A DNA stretch of 17,194 bases from Pedosphaera sp. (GCA_028293265.1 JAQGPB010000658.1:1-17194), one strand, 5' to 3'; shown: positions 7,593-15,466, counted from the stretch's first letter. Program-made: numbers and translations. Notes: generated by a model not told the origin, from the sequence alone.

Positions 7593-7976
7593 ATGAAATA
7601 CCGGTTTCAAAAGCATTACACGCGCGAGGAAGCGCGCGCGCTTTTGCCCAAGCTCCGTCAATGGCTCGAGCGCTTGGCCGGGTTGCGCCTCGAATTTGAA
7701 AAGAACGAGCGGCGTCTGGCGGGCTTGATGGCTTCGGGACAGGATGCCGGTGGAGAAATGGTCAACGCCTCCGTCAAATTGCAGGGCGAAATCCGCCAGT
7801 TGTTGCAGGAATTCGCGGAGCGCGAAATCATCATCAAGGATCTGGAGCGCGGCCTGGTGGATTTCCCGGCCTTGGTGGGCGGCAAGGAAGTTTTTCTCTG
7901 TTGGGAAAAGGACGAGGACGACGTCGAGTTCTGGCACGACATTGATTCCGGTTACGCCGGACGCGAGCCGCTTTGA
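7593..7976 (+). CDS. DUF2203 family protein
   Basis: A 127-residue protein. The N-terminus FQKHYTREEARALLPKLRQWL is followed by a long charged helical region (about residues 20-85). The C-terminal block is IKDLERGLVDFPALVGGKEVFLCW, then VEFWHDIDSGYAGREPL. These blocks (ARALLP, KDLxxGLVDFPA, VxLCW, WHxxDxGxAGRxPL) define DUF2203; no function is known. I prefer ATG 7593 (MKYRFQKHYT), 10 bases after GGGGA, because family members usually begin just before F-T-x-E-E-A. An in-frame GTG at 7560 overlaps the TPR gene's stop and would add 11 residues. It converges with the lipoprotein gene that ends at 8051. Confidence 0.85.
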   Translation: MKYRFQKHYTREEARALLPKLRQWLERLAGLRLEFEKNERRLAGLMASGQDAGGEMVNASVKLQGEIRQLLQEFAEREIIIKDLERGLVDFPALVGGKEVFLCWEKDEDDVEFWHDIDSGYAGREPL

Positions 7977-8050
7977 GCGGCGCATATCAATCTTTGGCAG
8001 CCCTTGCCCAAAAACTTATTCGTTTTAAGCGAGGTGGCCTGACTTCGGAG

Positions 8051-8926
8051 TCAATACTGCCAGCCGTGATAGACTTCATAGACATCCACGCGTCCACCGG
8101 GGAAATAATCGTTGGCCGGAAAGTTAAACGTGCGGGTGGCGCGGTCGTAAATCAGTGTCACCGGCGTCTTGGGATTGTTCGGGTCGTAGGTGGTGAAACG
8201 AATTTCTTTGTCGGTTTCGCTTGCGCCAAAGACAACGACGGCATGATTGATAGTCAATTGTGGAAAGCGCACCAGATGCACGACCGGCGGCTGGTTTGCG
8301 TTCACCTCGCTCAGGAATTGTCGCGCCATCCGTCCCTGGTAATGGCGGCTGAATGGCGCAATCATCCGCCAATGTCCGCGCTGGAGATAGCTCTGCCAAG
8401 CACTGCCGCATTCGGCCTTCAACAGCGGCGCCTGCGCCTGGCTGAACGAACGCAAATCCGCATAGCCAGGGATGACGATCTTTTGCGCGTCCGCCGTCAC
8501 ATGATCCGGACGGACGGAAACCACGCGGTCAATCAGGTGGCGATACGTGGCGGCATCCGCGACAGGTTGGTTGGCATCGAACCGGGCGTGTTCAAAAAAT
8601 TGCCGCGTCGAGCGGGCCACCACAAAACAATGATGCGTATAGTCCGGTTCCGGCTTTCGCGGCTGGCTCAGCCACTTGCCATGGTCGTCGTAATGATATT
8701 CCCAAACCAAATCATTCGCGAAAGCGAAGGTGTCCGTTTGAAAATTGAAGGTGCGATGGGCTTGGGCCGGATCCCGGCCTGGGGTGGCGCAACCACAAAG
8801 CGAAATGACCAACGCCAGCACGCAAATAGCCAGCCGGCCATGAAAGGAGCGCGAGCGGGTTTGGTCTCCCGCCTTCAGGTGATTGTCATTCAGGCTTTCT
8901 ACGGAACGCATAAGTTTCTTGCCCAT
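8051..8926 (-). CDS. Lipoprotein of unknown function, possible papain-fold domain
   Basis: A 291-residue protein that I do not recognise by name. Residues 31-46 are a hydrophobic segment ending in ISLCGC, a lipobox with lipidated C46. The 30 residues before it are unusually long for a signal n-region, so a later start such as M6 is possible. The mature part has a cysteine before a predicted helix (HHC100FVVARSTRQFFEHARFD), then a β-strand histidine (INH228AVVVFGA) and an aspartate in FTTYD248PNNP. A C, then H in H-A-V-V-V, then D/N order is what papain-fold (NlpC/C39-like) enzymes show, so cysteine-hydrolase activity is a guess worth testing. The gene stands head to head with the ligase gene, with 30 bases between the two starts. 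A long ORF on the opposite strand (7973-8953) is a shadow. Confidence 0.65.
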   Translation of the reverse strand: MGKKLMRSVESLNDNHLKAGDQTRSRSFHGRLAICVLALVISLCGCATPGRDPAQAHRTFNFQTDTFAFANDLVWEYHYDDHGKWLSQPRKPEPDYTHHCFVVARSTRQFFEHARFDANQPVADAATYRHLIDRVVSVRPDHVTADAQKIVIPGYADLRSFSQAQAPLLKAECGSAWQSYLQRGHWRMIAPFSRHYQGRMARQFLSEVNANQPPVVHLVRFPQLTINHAVVVFGASETDKEIRFTTYDPNNPKTPVTLIYDRATRTFNFPANDYFPGGRVDVYEVYHGWQY

Positions 8927-8956
8927 GAACCTAGCTGTCGGCTACCAAACTGACAA

Positions 8957-10222
8957 ATGCTTTACGAACGCTGGCGTCAAATTGCCCGGGAATGTCGCAA
9001 CGAAATCGCGTTGCGAGATCTGGGACGCGGCGAAGCCTGGACTTTTGCCGAACTTGCGGCGGCGGGTGAAAAGGATTCAAGTCCGGGCAGGATTGTTTTT
9101 CCACGCGGGCCGCAATTCGTGTTCACCCTGCTGCGCGCCTGGCATTCGGGACAGGTGGTCTGCCCATTGGAGCCGGATCAGGCCGCCCCGGAATTTGAGC
9201 AATTGCCTGCCGGTTGCGCCCATCTCAAGACCACCTCGGCCACGGGCGGTGTTACGCGCGTGGTGGCTTTTACGGAAGCGCAACTTGCCGCCGACGCGGA
9301 CAACATCGTCGCCACCATGGGACTGCGCCGCGACTGGCCAAACCTGGGCGTGATTTCAATCGCGCACTCGTATGGATTTTCCAACCTGGTGCTGCCATTG
9401 CTCCTGCATGGCATTCCGCTGATGTTGCTCGACGTGCCGCTTCCCGAATTGGTGCGGAGGGCGGCGGGTTCGGCGGAATTCGTAACCCTTGCCGCAGTGC
9501 CGGCGCTTTGGCGCGTCTGGCACGATCTAGCGATCATTCCTGAAAATGTGCGACTTGCCATCTCCGCCGGCGCGCCGTTGTCGCTGGCTTTGGAGCAGGG
9601 AATCTTCGCCGCGCGAGGCCTGAAAGTTCATAATTTTTACGGTTCCAGTGAATGTGGCGGGATTGCGTATGATGGTTCATCCGCGCCGCGCACCAATGCT
9701 GCCTTTGTCGGAACGCCGCTGAAAAATGTCCAACTCTCGGTGGGGGATGACGGTTGTCTTCAAGTACGAGGTCGCGCCGTGGGGCAGACCTATTGGCCGC
9801 ATCCGGGCGCGGCTTTGGCCGACGGTTGTTTTTGCACGAGCGATCTGGCGGAACTCAGGGACGGTCAGGTTTACCTGCAAGGACGCGCGGGCGATCAAAT
9901 CAATGTCGCTGGCCGGAAGCTTTCCCCGGAGACGATTGAAAAAGTCCTGGCATTGCATCCGTCAGTCCGCGAGTGCCTGGTTTTCGGTGCACCCAGTCAC
10001 GATGCAGAGCGTGCCGATACAATCGTGGCATGTGTCGAAGCCGGCGGCCCGGTGACAGGAGAGAATTTGAAACAGTTTCTGCTCGATATGTTACCCGCAT
10101 GGCAAATACCGCGCGAATGGATTTTTGTGAAATCATTTGAAACGAACCGGGGTGGAAAGATTTCACGCGCGAAGTGGCGCCGGAAATTCATGGCGGGACT
10201 GGCCCACGACCAATCTTTGTAG
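8957..10222 (+). CDS. AMP-binding acyl/aryl ligase (ANL superfamily), short form
   Basis: A 421-residue adenylate-forming enzyme that should activate a carboxylic acid with ATP and pass it to a thiol (CoA or an acyl carrier protein). Core motifs in order: the phosphate loop at 93-103, degenerate (TSATGGVTRVV, lacking the P-K of TSGSTGxPKG); SYGFSNLVLPLLLHG (138-152); the A5 motif NFYGSSECGG (226-235); TSDL (294-297); GRAGDQINVAGRKLSPETIE (309-328), the hinge; and NRGGKISR with the catalytic lysine K401. It is about 80-100 residues shorter than typical ligases, mostly in the N-terminal domain. Small ligases of this type occur in aryl-polyene-like clusters, which fits the convergent dehydratase, LolA and MMPL genes. 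The substrate cannot be read. The stop TAG lies inside the palindromic repeat that starts at 10215. Confidence 0.85.
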   Translation: MLYERWRQIARECRNEIALRDLGRGEAWTFAELAAAGEKDSSPGRIVFPRGPQFVFTLLRAWHSGQVVCPLEPDQAAPEFEQLPAGCAHLKTTSATGGVTRVVAFTEAQLAADADNIVATMGLRRDWPNLGVISIAHSYGFSNLVLPLLLHGIPLMLLDVPLPELVRRAAGSAEFVTLAAVPALWRVWHDLAIIPENVRLAISAGAPLSLALEQGIFAARGLKVHNFYGSSECGGIAYDGSSAPRTNAAFVGTPLKNVQLSVGDDGCLQVRGRAVGQTYWPHPGAALADGCFCTSDLAELRDGQVYLQGRAGDQINVAGRKLSPETIEKVLALHPSVRECLVFGAPSHDAERADTIVACVEAGGPVTGENLKQFLLDMLPAWQIPREWIFVKSFETNRGGKISRAKWRRKFMAGLAHDQSL

Positions 10223-10298
10223 GAGGCGAGGCAACGAGACTTTGACATGTTTTCTCGACAGGAAATATTAAAGACTCCTCACGTCGTCTCCTACAAAG
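10215..10298. repeat. Palindromic repeat between convergent ligase and dehydratase genes
   Basis: CTTTGTAGGAG (10215-10225) is a perfect inverted match to CTCCTACAAAG (10288-10298). The stem extends inward through a G-T pair and CGA/TCG to 10229 and 10284, with partial pairing beyond. The AT-richer centre is about 54 bases. The ligase stop codon (10220-10222) lies in the left arm. It may act as a bidirectional terminator for the two convergent genes, or be a copy of a dispersed REP-like element; a single window cannot tell. Confidence 0.7.
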
Positions 10299-10306
10299 GC
10301 AAGTTC

Positions 10307-10741
10307 TTAGCGCGGAGCTTCGCCCGACAAGGTCAATTCCGCCTGCAACACCACATCGCCGTTGACCCAGGCGCTCACGCGCGCCTGCACCAGATTTCCG
10401 AGCCGCCCGGTGATGTGCGCCTGAAGTTGAATCGCCTCGCCGGGCGCGGCGGTGCCGAGAATTTTCACGCTGCGCAACGCGGTCAGTTTCATTCCGGCCA
10501 ACGGCGGGATTTGCGGATCGCTTTGGGCGACGGTGCCGGCGAGCTGGGCGGCGGCTTCGAGGAGCAATACTCCGGGAAAGAGCGGCTGGCCGGGAAAGTG
10601 GCCGCGCAGAAACGGCTCGTCACCGCGCACCCGATACTCGCCCGAACCCATCTTGCCCGGTTCGAGGCTCAGCAGGCGGTCCAGAAACCGAAATTCCGGC
10701 CCGTGCGGCAGCGATGCCAGCGCTTTGTCGAGATCGTTCAT
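10307..10741 (-). CDS. FabZ/FabA-like hotdog 3-hydroxyacyl-ACP dehydratase
   Basis: A 144-residue single hotdog-fold protein, the usual size. The active-site helix region reads FLRGHFPGQPLFPGVLLLEA: H48 and E62 match the catalytic His and Glu of E. coli FabZ (GHFPxxPxxPGVLxxEA). It should remove water from 3-hydroxyacyl-ACP to give the trans-2-enoyl form. Its place next to a LolA-like gene and an MMPL exporter, not next to lpx or fab genes, suggests a dedicated dehydratase of a lipid or polyene pathway rather than the housekeeping FabZ; this is inference. Its ATG overlaps the stop of the LolA-like gene by 4 bases (ATGA, 10738-10741), so translation is probably coupled. It is the last gene of the leftward operon. 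Confidence 0.88.
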   Translation of the reverse strand: MNDLDKALASLPHGPEFRFLDRLLSLEPGKMGSGEYRVRGDEPFLRGHFPGQPLFPGVLLLEAAAQLAGTVAQSDPQIPPLAGMKLTALRSVKILGTAAPGEAIQLQAHITGRLGNLVQARVSAWVNGDVVLQAELTLSGEAPR

Positions 10742-11430
10742 CGGCTGTTCTTCATCGGTTGCGTGACCTTATACCCTTCCACATTCGGATGGAAGAGGGA
10801 TTCGTCAAGCTTGGGATTCAACACCGGGTTGGTGAAAACATTTTCCATGGTGGAACCGTCCGCGAATTTCAGTTCAGTGGAATGCAGCGAAAATGTGTTG
10901 GTGTCAAAGGCAATTTTGATTTCCGGCATGAACCGGCGCGCGCTTTCGGCCTTGGGCTGGAGCGTCAATTCGTGGATGCCGTTGGCGGTGGTTTGCGCGA
11001 GGATGTTGAAGCGCGATTCCACTTCCGCGCGGCTGCGCGGGAAGCCGGCATCCAGCAGGGCCAGCGTATCCTTCCATGGACCGGCATCGGCGCTGCTTAG
11101 GGAATACTGTTCGGCGCGTTTCAACCTGGGATAAATGACCCAAAGCTGTTCCGCGTCGCGCACGGCGATGGTCGGCGAAGGTTTCTCAATCTCCCAATGA
11201 AACCGGTTGGGCGCGGCGAACCAGACGCGGCCGGTGGCAATCAAGGGTTGAGTGAGCGCCTTCAAACGGCGGGTCTGGGTGAAGTCCGCGGACCAGGTCT
11301 GGATATTGGTTTGCGCGTTGAGCCAGCCGGTGAGCAGGGCGTTGTCATCGGCGGTTTGAGCGAAGGCAGGTTGGGAAATCATCGCAAAACAGGCGCACGA
11401 TGCAAAAAGAAGAACAACAAAGTTTTTCAT
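10738..11430 (-). CDS. LolA-like periplasmic outer-membrane lipoprotein carrier
   Basis: A 230-residue exported protein. The signal peptide MKNFVVLLFASCACFAMISQ ends with a PAFA/QT cleavage site at about residue 24. The mature part follows the LolA layout: WSADFTQTRRLKALTQPLIA (about 45-64), then GRVWFAAPNRFHWEI (67-81), the strand pair of the half-barrel, and later QLWVIYPRLKRAEQY. LolA carries lipoproteins or other lipid-modified cargo across the periplasm. Copies encoded next to an MMPL exporter are usually pathway-specific and probably move a lipid product instead. A GAGG lies about 10 bases before the ATG on the minus strand. It starts 21 bases after the MMPL stop and overlaps the dehydratase start by 4 bases. 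Not assigned as the housekeeping lolA. Confidence 0.85.
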   Translation of the reverse strand: MKNFVVLLFASCACFAMISQPAFAQTADDNALLTGWLNAQTNIQTWSADFTQTRRLKALTQPLIATGRVWFAAPNRFHWEIEKPSPTIAVRDAEQLWVIYPRLKRAEQYSLSSADAGPWKDTLALLDAGFPRSRAEVESRFNILAQTTANGIHELTLQPKAESARRFMPEIKIAFDTNTFSLHSTELKFADGSTMENVFTNPVLNPKLDESLFHPNVEGYKVTQPMKNSR

Positions 11431-11451
11431 AAATTAGAACCTCATCGAAAG

Positions 11452-14400
11452 TTAATCCTTCGACCATACCGGCACAAAATGATACCATTGATCCAGATAC
11501 TGGCGGATAGGTTCTTCAAAAGCATGGACAATTTCTTGCGTCAATTTCTGACGCGCCTCGCGCTGGCGGAGCGACGAGCGGTCGTAGGGGATGATCGGCA
11601 GGATGTGGGCCGCGTAGCCATGGCTGGTCTGCGGCAGATAAACCGGCAGGAGCACGCAGCCGGAAGCGCGGGCGAGTTCGGCGGCGGCAATCGAGGCGTC
11701 GAATGGCCGTCCGAACAATTCCACCTGCACCCGGCTTCGCGCGGGCGGACGGTCAACCAGCAACGCTACGGTCGCGCCGGCTTCGAGCCGACGGATGATT
11801 TCGACAAACGCAAACGGGTCTTCGCCGATCACCAGCGTGTCAATGTCCCATCGGGCGCGCGATGCCTGACGGAGTTCGGTGAAACCGCTGCCCGGCTCCG
11901 CGAGCGTGATGACCTGGAGGTTCACGCCGCGTTGCGTGAGCAAGGGCCCGCCAAATTCCCAATTTCCGAGATGCGGCGTGAGGAGCAGGATGCCGCGTTT
12001 CTGCGCCTGGGCCTTGGCGAAATGTTCCCAACCGGTCCATTCGCCGAAAAGATGTTCGATGGGCAGTCCGCTTTCGTAACGCCACAGGTCGGCGAGCTTC
12101 AACGCGAATTGGCCGACCATTTCGCGGCCTTTTCGTTCCGCCATTTTACGGTCGCCGTTCACTGCGGGCAGAAAATTCTGGATGACGATTTCGCGCCGGT
12201 GCCCGGCGATCTGCCAGTAAACAGCCGCCAGCGCGCGGCACATGCGAGCGGAAGTCTGAGGCGACAAGCGCCGTGCGAGCCACAACCCCAGCCGCCAGAT
12301 TTCCGAACGGTAAAGCGCCGATTGCGAGCGCGCCGGCGTGCTTTCTATTTTCTTGCCGGCGAATTTGCGCCACCAGAGCGGCAGCAGATAGACGGAAATC
12401 AGCATGTTGCTGCCGATGCCGATGGCGCAGACTTCGCCGAGGCTCGCCATGCCCGCATTGGTGGACAAGGCCAGCGAGCCGAAGCCCGCCACGGCGGTGC
12501 CGCCGCAAAGCAGCAGCGCCCGTCCCACGGCGCGGTGCGCGGCCAGCGTGTTGCCGCGATGCCGCCGCAACGCCAGTTGCATGAAGATGCTGTAATCCAC
12601 GCCCGAACCGAGCATCAGCGGCAGCGCCATCAGGTTGAGCAAATTCCACGACCAACCCGCCAGCCGCATCACTGTCAACAGGCAAAGCCCGCTAAGCGCC
12701 AGGATGCTCAGGCTCAAAATAATTTCCTGCGGTCGTCGAAACGCCAGCCAGAGCGAGAGCAGAACGAGACCCACCATCGGCAGCAGCACCTTCCACATGT
12801 TTTGTTGCACGCGCTGCAACAAAGCCGACCCAAGCAATTCCCAGCCGGAAAGGATGAAGCCCTGCTTCGACAATTCCTGATTCAACTCGGCCAGTGACGC
12901 CGAGTTCATTGGCTTTTCGCGCTCGGGGAAAATGAAACCCGCCGCCAGAAATTCACCCGGCGGATGGGCGGCAATTTTCTCCATGATCCACGAACTCATT
13001 TCGTTCGTGGGCCGGAATACGCCGGGTTGCGCCAAGGCGGACTGCCAAGTGTCGAAAATATTGTCCAGCATCACCAGCGAGACGGGGCTGAAGCCCGCTT
13101 CGAGCGCGGCCTTGCGAAGCGGTTCGCGTTCGGCAAGCAATCCCGGGAGAGCACCGCGATTGGCCGACTGATAATCGGCGCGAGGCCAAAGCTGCGTCGG
13201 CAAAGTGAAACTGGCGATGACGTGGTTGGAGACGGCATGGTCGAGCGCGGGTTGGATGGCTGCAAGTCGCCGGGCAATTTCCATTTCGTCATGGCTGCGG
13301 GTGATCAGCCAGAGCGGCTCTCCATTCTGAACAAGGTTGGTTTTGATTTCATCCAGCGCGGCGTATGCCGGGCTGTTTTGGGGACGCAGGGCGTTCGCGG
13401 AATGATCGAGCGCAGGAACGCCGGCTCGCAATAAAATGAACAGCGCACCTATGCACAAAAACGCGGTGACGCCAAATACGAGTCTGGCACGGCCCGGGGT
13501 GATGGGTTCGGGCGTGTCCTCTTCAACCGCACCCTTGGGTGGCGCAACTCCCGACGCGGTTGTTTCCAGACGTCGCTTCATCCGGTCACGAAAGAGCGGT
13601 GGTAGAAACGCAAAGAGCATTACCAGCGCAGAGAGCATCACGCCCAAGGCGACCAGCGAACCGAGTTGCGCGAGACCGGGCAATCCGCCGAAGTTCAGCA
13701 CAAGAAACGCGCTGATGGTCGTTACCGCCGCCCAAAAAATGCTTGGCCCGATGGCGCGGCGGATTTCCGGGATGATCGCGTTCGGCGAGGCGATGGCTTC
13801 CTGGTAGTGCACCACGCCATAATCCACCGCCAGCCCCAGGAGAATTCCCGCGAAGCCCAGACTTACCACGTTGATCGCCCCAAACAGCAAACCGCCCAAC
13901 GCCAACGTACAAATCAAAATGACCGCGAGCAAAAACAGCAGCCAAATCATCGGCATCAGACGCCGGTGAAAAATCCAAAAAAGAATCGCAATGATGGCCG
14001 AGGTGATGCCGATGGACGCGGTCATGTCGTGTTCCATCCCGCCGGAGATTTCCGCGACGAACGCCGGCCCACCGGTGAAACCGAGGGCGGCATCGGCGGG
14101 GATTTCTCCGTGAACGCGAGCGGCCTGAATTGTTTCCTTGAGCGATTTCAACCACGCGATGCAGATGCGATAATTGGAAACATCCGGCTTCGCCTTCACG
14201 AACAAAACCCGAAACGTGCCATCCGACGAGGCAAACATGTTTTGTCCCGAGCCAAAGGCAGCCGCGCCGCTGCTGACGTTCTCGGGAAGCTTCATCAAAT
14301 TGTAGGGATCATAGCCGCGCCGCGCGAGGTCCATGGGCGAGAATGAGGTGGCAAGCTGTTCGCGGGCCTCGGCGAGAGTGTCGGCAAAGTTGGTGCCGGA

Positions 14401-14778
14401 GAGCCGGTTGGTGAGTTGCGCGAATTCGGCGGACGGCTGATTGAGCCAGAGATAACCGATCAATTCGGCGGCGAGCGCGGGATGTTCAAGCCACGCCGGT
14501 TGCCACATCACGGAAGTGACGAGGTTTGTTTGCGAGCGCAATTCCTTCGCCAAAGCTCCGGCGGTGGCCTCGGTCTTTGCGGCGTCCGGTGTTCGCACGG
14601 TGATGATCAGTTCGCGGGAGTCGGTGAAGTGCCGTTGATACAGTTGCAAACCTTCAACCACCGGCAGGTTGCTTGGGAGCAAATTCAATACGTCGGTATC
14701 AAAGTGAAGCCGGAGCATGCCTGCAATCACGAGCAGGAGCAGGATAAAGCCTGATAAGAAAAGTAACTTCCGGCTCAT
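11452..14778 (-). CDS. MMPL/RND-type exporter fused to an LpxL/HtrB-like acyltransferase
   Basis: A 1108-residue fusion. Residues 1-810 are an RND/MMPL transporter: TM1 at about 5-22, a periplasmic loop, then TM clusters at about 255-395 and again in the second half. Both halves keep the TM4 proton-relay motif (LAVDYGVVHY near 317-326; GVDYSIFMQ in the second half). From about residue 825 (base 12306) to the end is a lysophospholipid acyltransferase domain of the lauroyl/myristoyl-transferase type. It has TPHLGNWEFGG, where H936 and E941 form the HxxxxE catalytic pair, and ends QWYHFVPVWSKD. Such domains acylate lipid A or similar lipids at the inner membrane. The start at 14778 is chosen because its ATG overlaps the upstream gene's TGA (ATGA); the longer frame starts at an unsupported TTG. 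GGAAGG lies 12 bases upstream. One chain may pair export with acylation; this is inference. Confidence 0.9.
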   Translation of the reverse strand: MSRKLLFLSGFILLLLVIAGMLRLHFDTDVLNLLPSNLPVVEGLQLYQRHFTDSRELIITVRTPDAAKTEATAGALAKELRSQTNLVTSVMWQPAWLEHPALAAELIGYLWLNQPSAEFAQLTNRLSGTNFADTLAEAREQLATSFSPMDLARRGYDPYNLMKLPENVSSGAAAFGSGQNMFASSDGTFRVLFVKAKPDVSNYRICIAWLKSLKETIQAARVHGEIPADAALGFTGGPAFVAEISGGMEHDMTASIGITSAIIAILFWIFHRRLMPMIWLLFLLAVILICTLALGGLLFGAINVVSLGFAGILLGLAVDYGVVHYQEAIASPNAIIPEIRRAIGPSIFWAAVTTISAFLVLNFGGLPGLAQLGSLVALGVMLSALVMLFAFLPPLFRDRMKRRLETTASGVAPPKGAVEEDTPEPITPGRARLVFGVTAFLCIGALFILLRAGVPALDHSANALRPQNSPAYAALDEIKTNLVQNGEPLWLITRSHDEMEIARRLAAIQPALDHAVSNHVIASFTLPTQLWPRADYQSANRGALPGLLAEREPLRKAALEAGFSPVSLVMLDNIFDTWQSALAQPGVFRPTNEMSSWIMEKIAAHPPGEFLAAGFIFPEREKPMNSASLAELNQELSKQGFILSGWELLGSALLQRVQQNMWKVLLPMVGLVLLSLWLAFRRPQEIILSLSILALSGLCLLTVMRLAGWSWNLLNLMALPLMLGSGVDYSIFMQLALRRHRGNTLAAHRAVGRALLLCGGTAVAGFGSLALSTNAGMASLGEVCAIGIGSNMLISVYLLPLWWRKFAGKKIESTPARSQSALYRSEIWRLGLWLARRLSPQTSARMCRALAAVYWQIAGHRREIVIQNFLPAVNGDRKMAERKGREMVGQFALKLADLWRYESGLPIEHLFGEWTGWEHFAKAQAQKRGILLLTPHLGNWEFGGPLLTQRGVNLQVITLAEPGSGFTELRQASRARWDIDTLVIGEDPFAFVEIIRRLEAGATVALLVDRPPARSRVQVELFGRPFDASIAAAELARASGCVLLPVYLPQTSHGYAAHILPIIPYDRSSLRQREARQKLTQEIVHAFEEPIRQYLDQWYHFVPVWSKD

Positions 14779-15302
14779 GGAGAAAGGTAACCTTCCAATG
14801 ATTCGCCGGTCTTGCGGTTTTCGAGCCGCCAACTGTTGTTTTCCAGCGGCTGCCAAGTGAGCGGTTTTGGCGGCGTGGCGCCATTCAGGCAGTGCGGGAG
14901 CCAGAGCCAGATGACGCGCACGGGCGGGCGTCCGCGGCCCGAATACGTTTTGTTGTTGGGAATGGCATGGAGCTGCCAGGCATTGGTGGTGGATTGCGCG
15001 ACGAGAAAGGGCAGGGGAGTCTAGGTGAATTGCACTAAGGCGCGGCCATCGTAATTGGTGGCGACCAGCAATTCACCGGCGATTTCCGGCGCGGATTTTT
15101 TGGAGCGCCAGACCGCCTGGCCCTGCCGCACGGTCCAGCCGGCCTCGGAAAGATCCGCCGGCGGAAGCTTAGGAAATATTTGACAACCGGCGAGACACAT
15201 TATAAATACGAAAAAAACGCATGGTGTGAGCCACCGGGCGCGACAGGTATCGTCGCGCGGCGCGGGGGGCCTGCGATTGCGATAAAGATTTATTTTGAAC
15301 AT
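14775..15302 (-). pseudogene. Small lipoprotein gene interrupted by an in-frame TAG
   Basis: The first part (15302 to 15024) encodes 93 residues: a basic n-region, a hydrophobic segment PCVFFVFIMCLAGC with a lipobox (C40), then PEIAGELLVATNYDGRALVQFT and TAG (15021-15023). The same frame then continues without a stop for 81 more codons (TPLPFLVAQSTTNAWQLH, PPVRVIWLWLPHCLNG, PLENNSWRLENRKTGESLEG) and ends at TGA 14775-14777. That TGA overlaps the MMPL start as ATGA. The unbroken frame, the protein-like sequence and the tight junction show the true gene is about 175 residues. One base change from AAG or CAG would give this TAG. It is either a recent nonsense mutation, a read-through stop or a sequencing error. 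The family is unrecognised; it holds the place of the small lipoprotein beside MMPL exporters in polyene-type clusters. ATG 15302 lacks a clear Shine-Dalgarno. Confidence 0.8.
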
Positions 15303-15466
15303 CTGCTGTGCAAATTGTCAAAAAATGCGGAACTTGTGTAACTGTAAGAGACAACTTGGACAATGACAATGGCTTGTAGAACAACTTCTGCAAGAAACCA
15401 GTTTACATTTGACCTTGGACTGGTTATCTCCACCGGTCACCTGGGTTAAACAAAACGGATGCCTCG

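Noticed and set aside
7973..8953. 326-codon ORF on the plus strand
   Set aside because: Antisense shadow of the lipoprotein gene; no recognisable motif, whereas the minus strand has a lipobox and structured β-strand motifs.
11197..12897. 566-codon ORF on the plus strand opposite the acyltransferase/MMPL gene
   Set aside because: Low-complexity Q/R/H/G-rich translation without any domain. The minus strand carries clear MMPL and HLGNWE motifs, so this is an antisense shadow.
15409..15437. TTGACC before the GldA-like gene, and TTGACA on the minus strand near 15317-15322
   Set aside because: No -10 match at 16-18 bases for the first. The second has only CAAAAT at 18 bases, which would start transcription inside the annotated lipoprotein gene.
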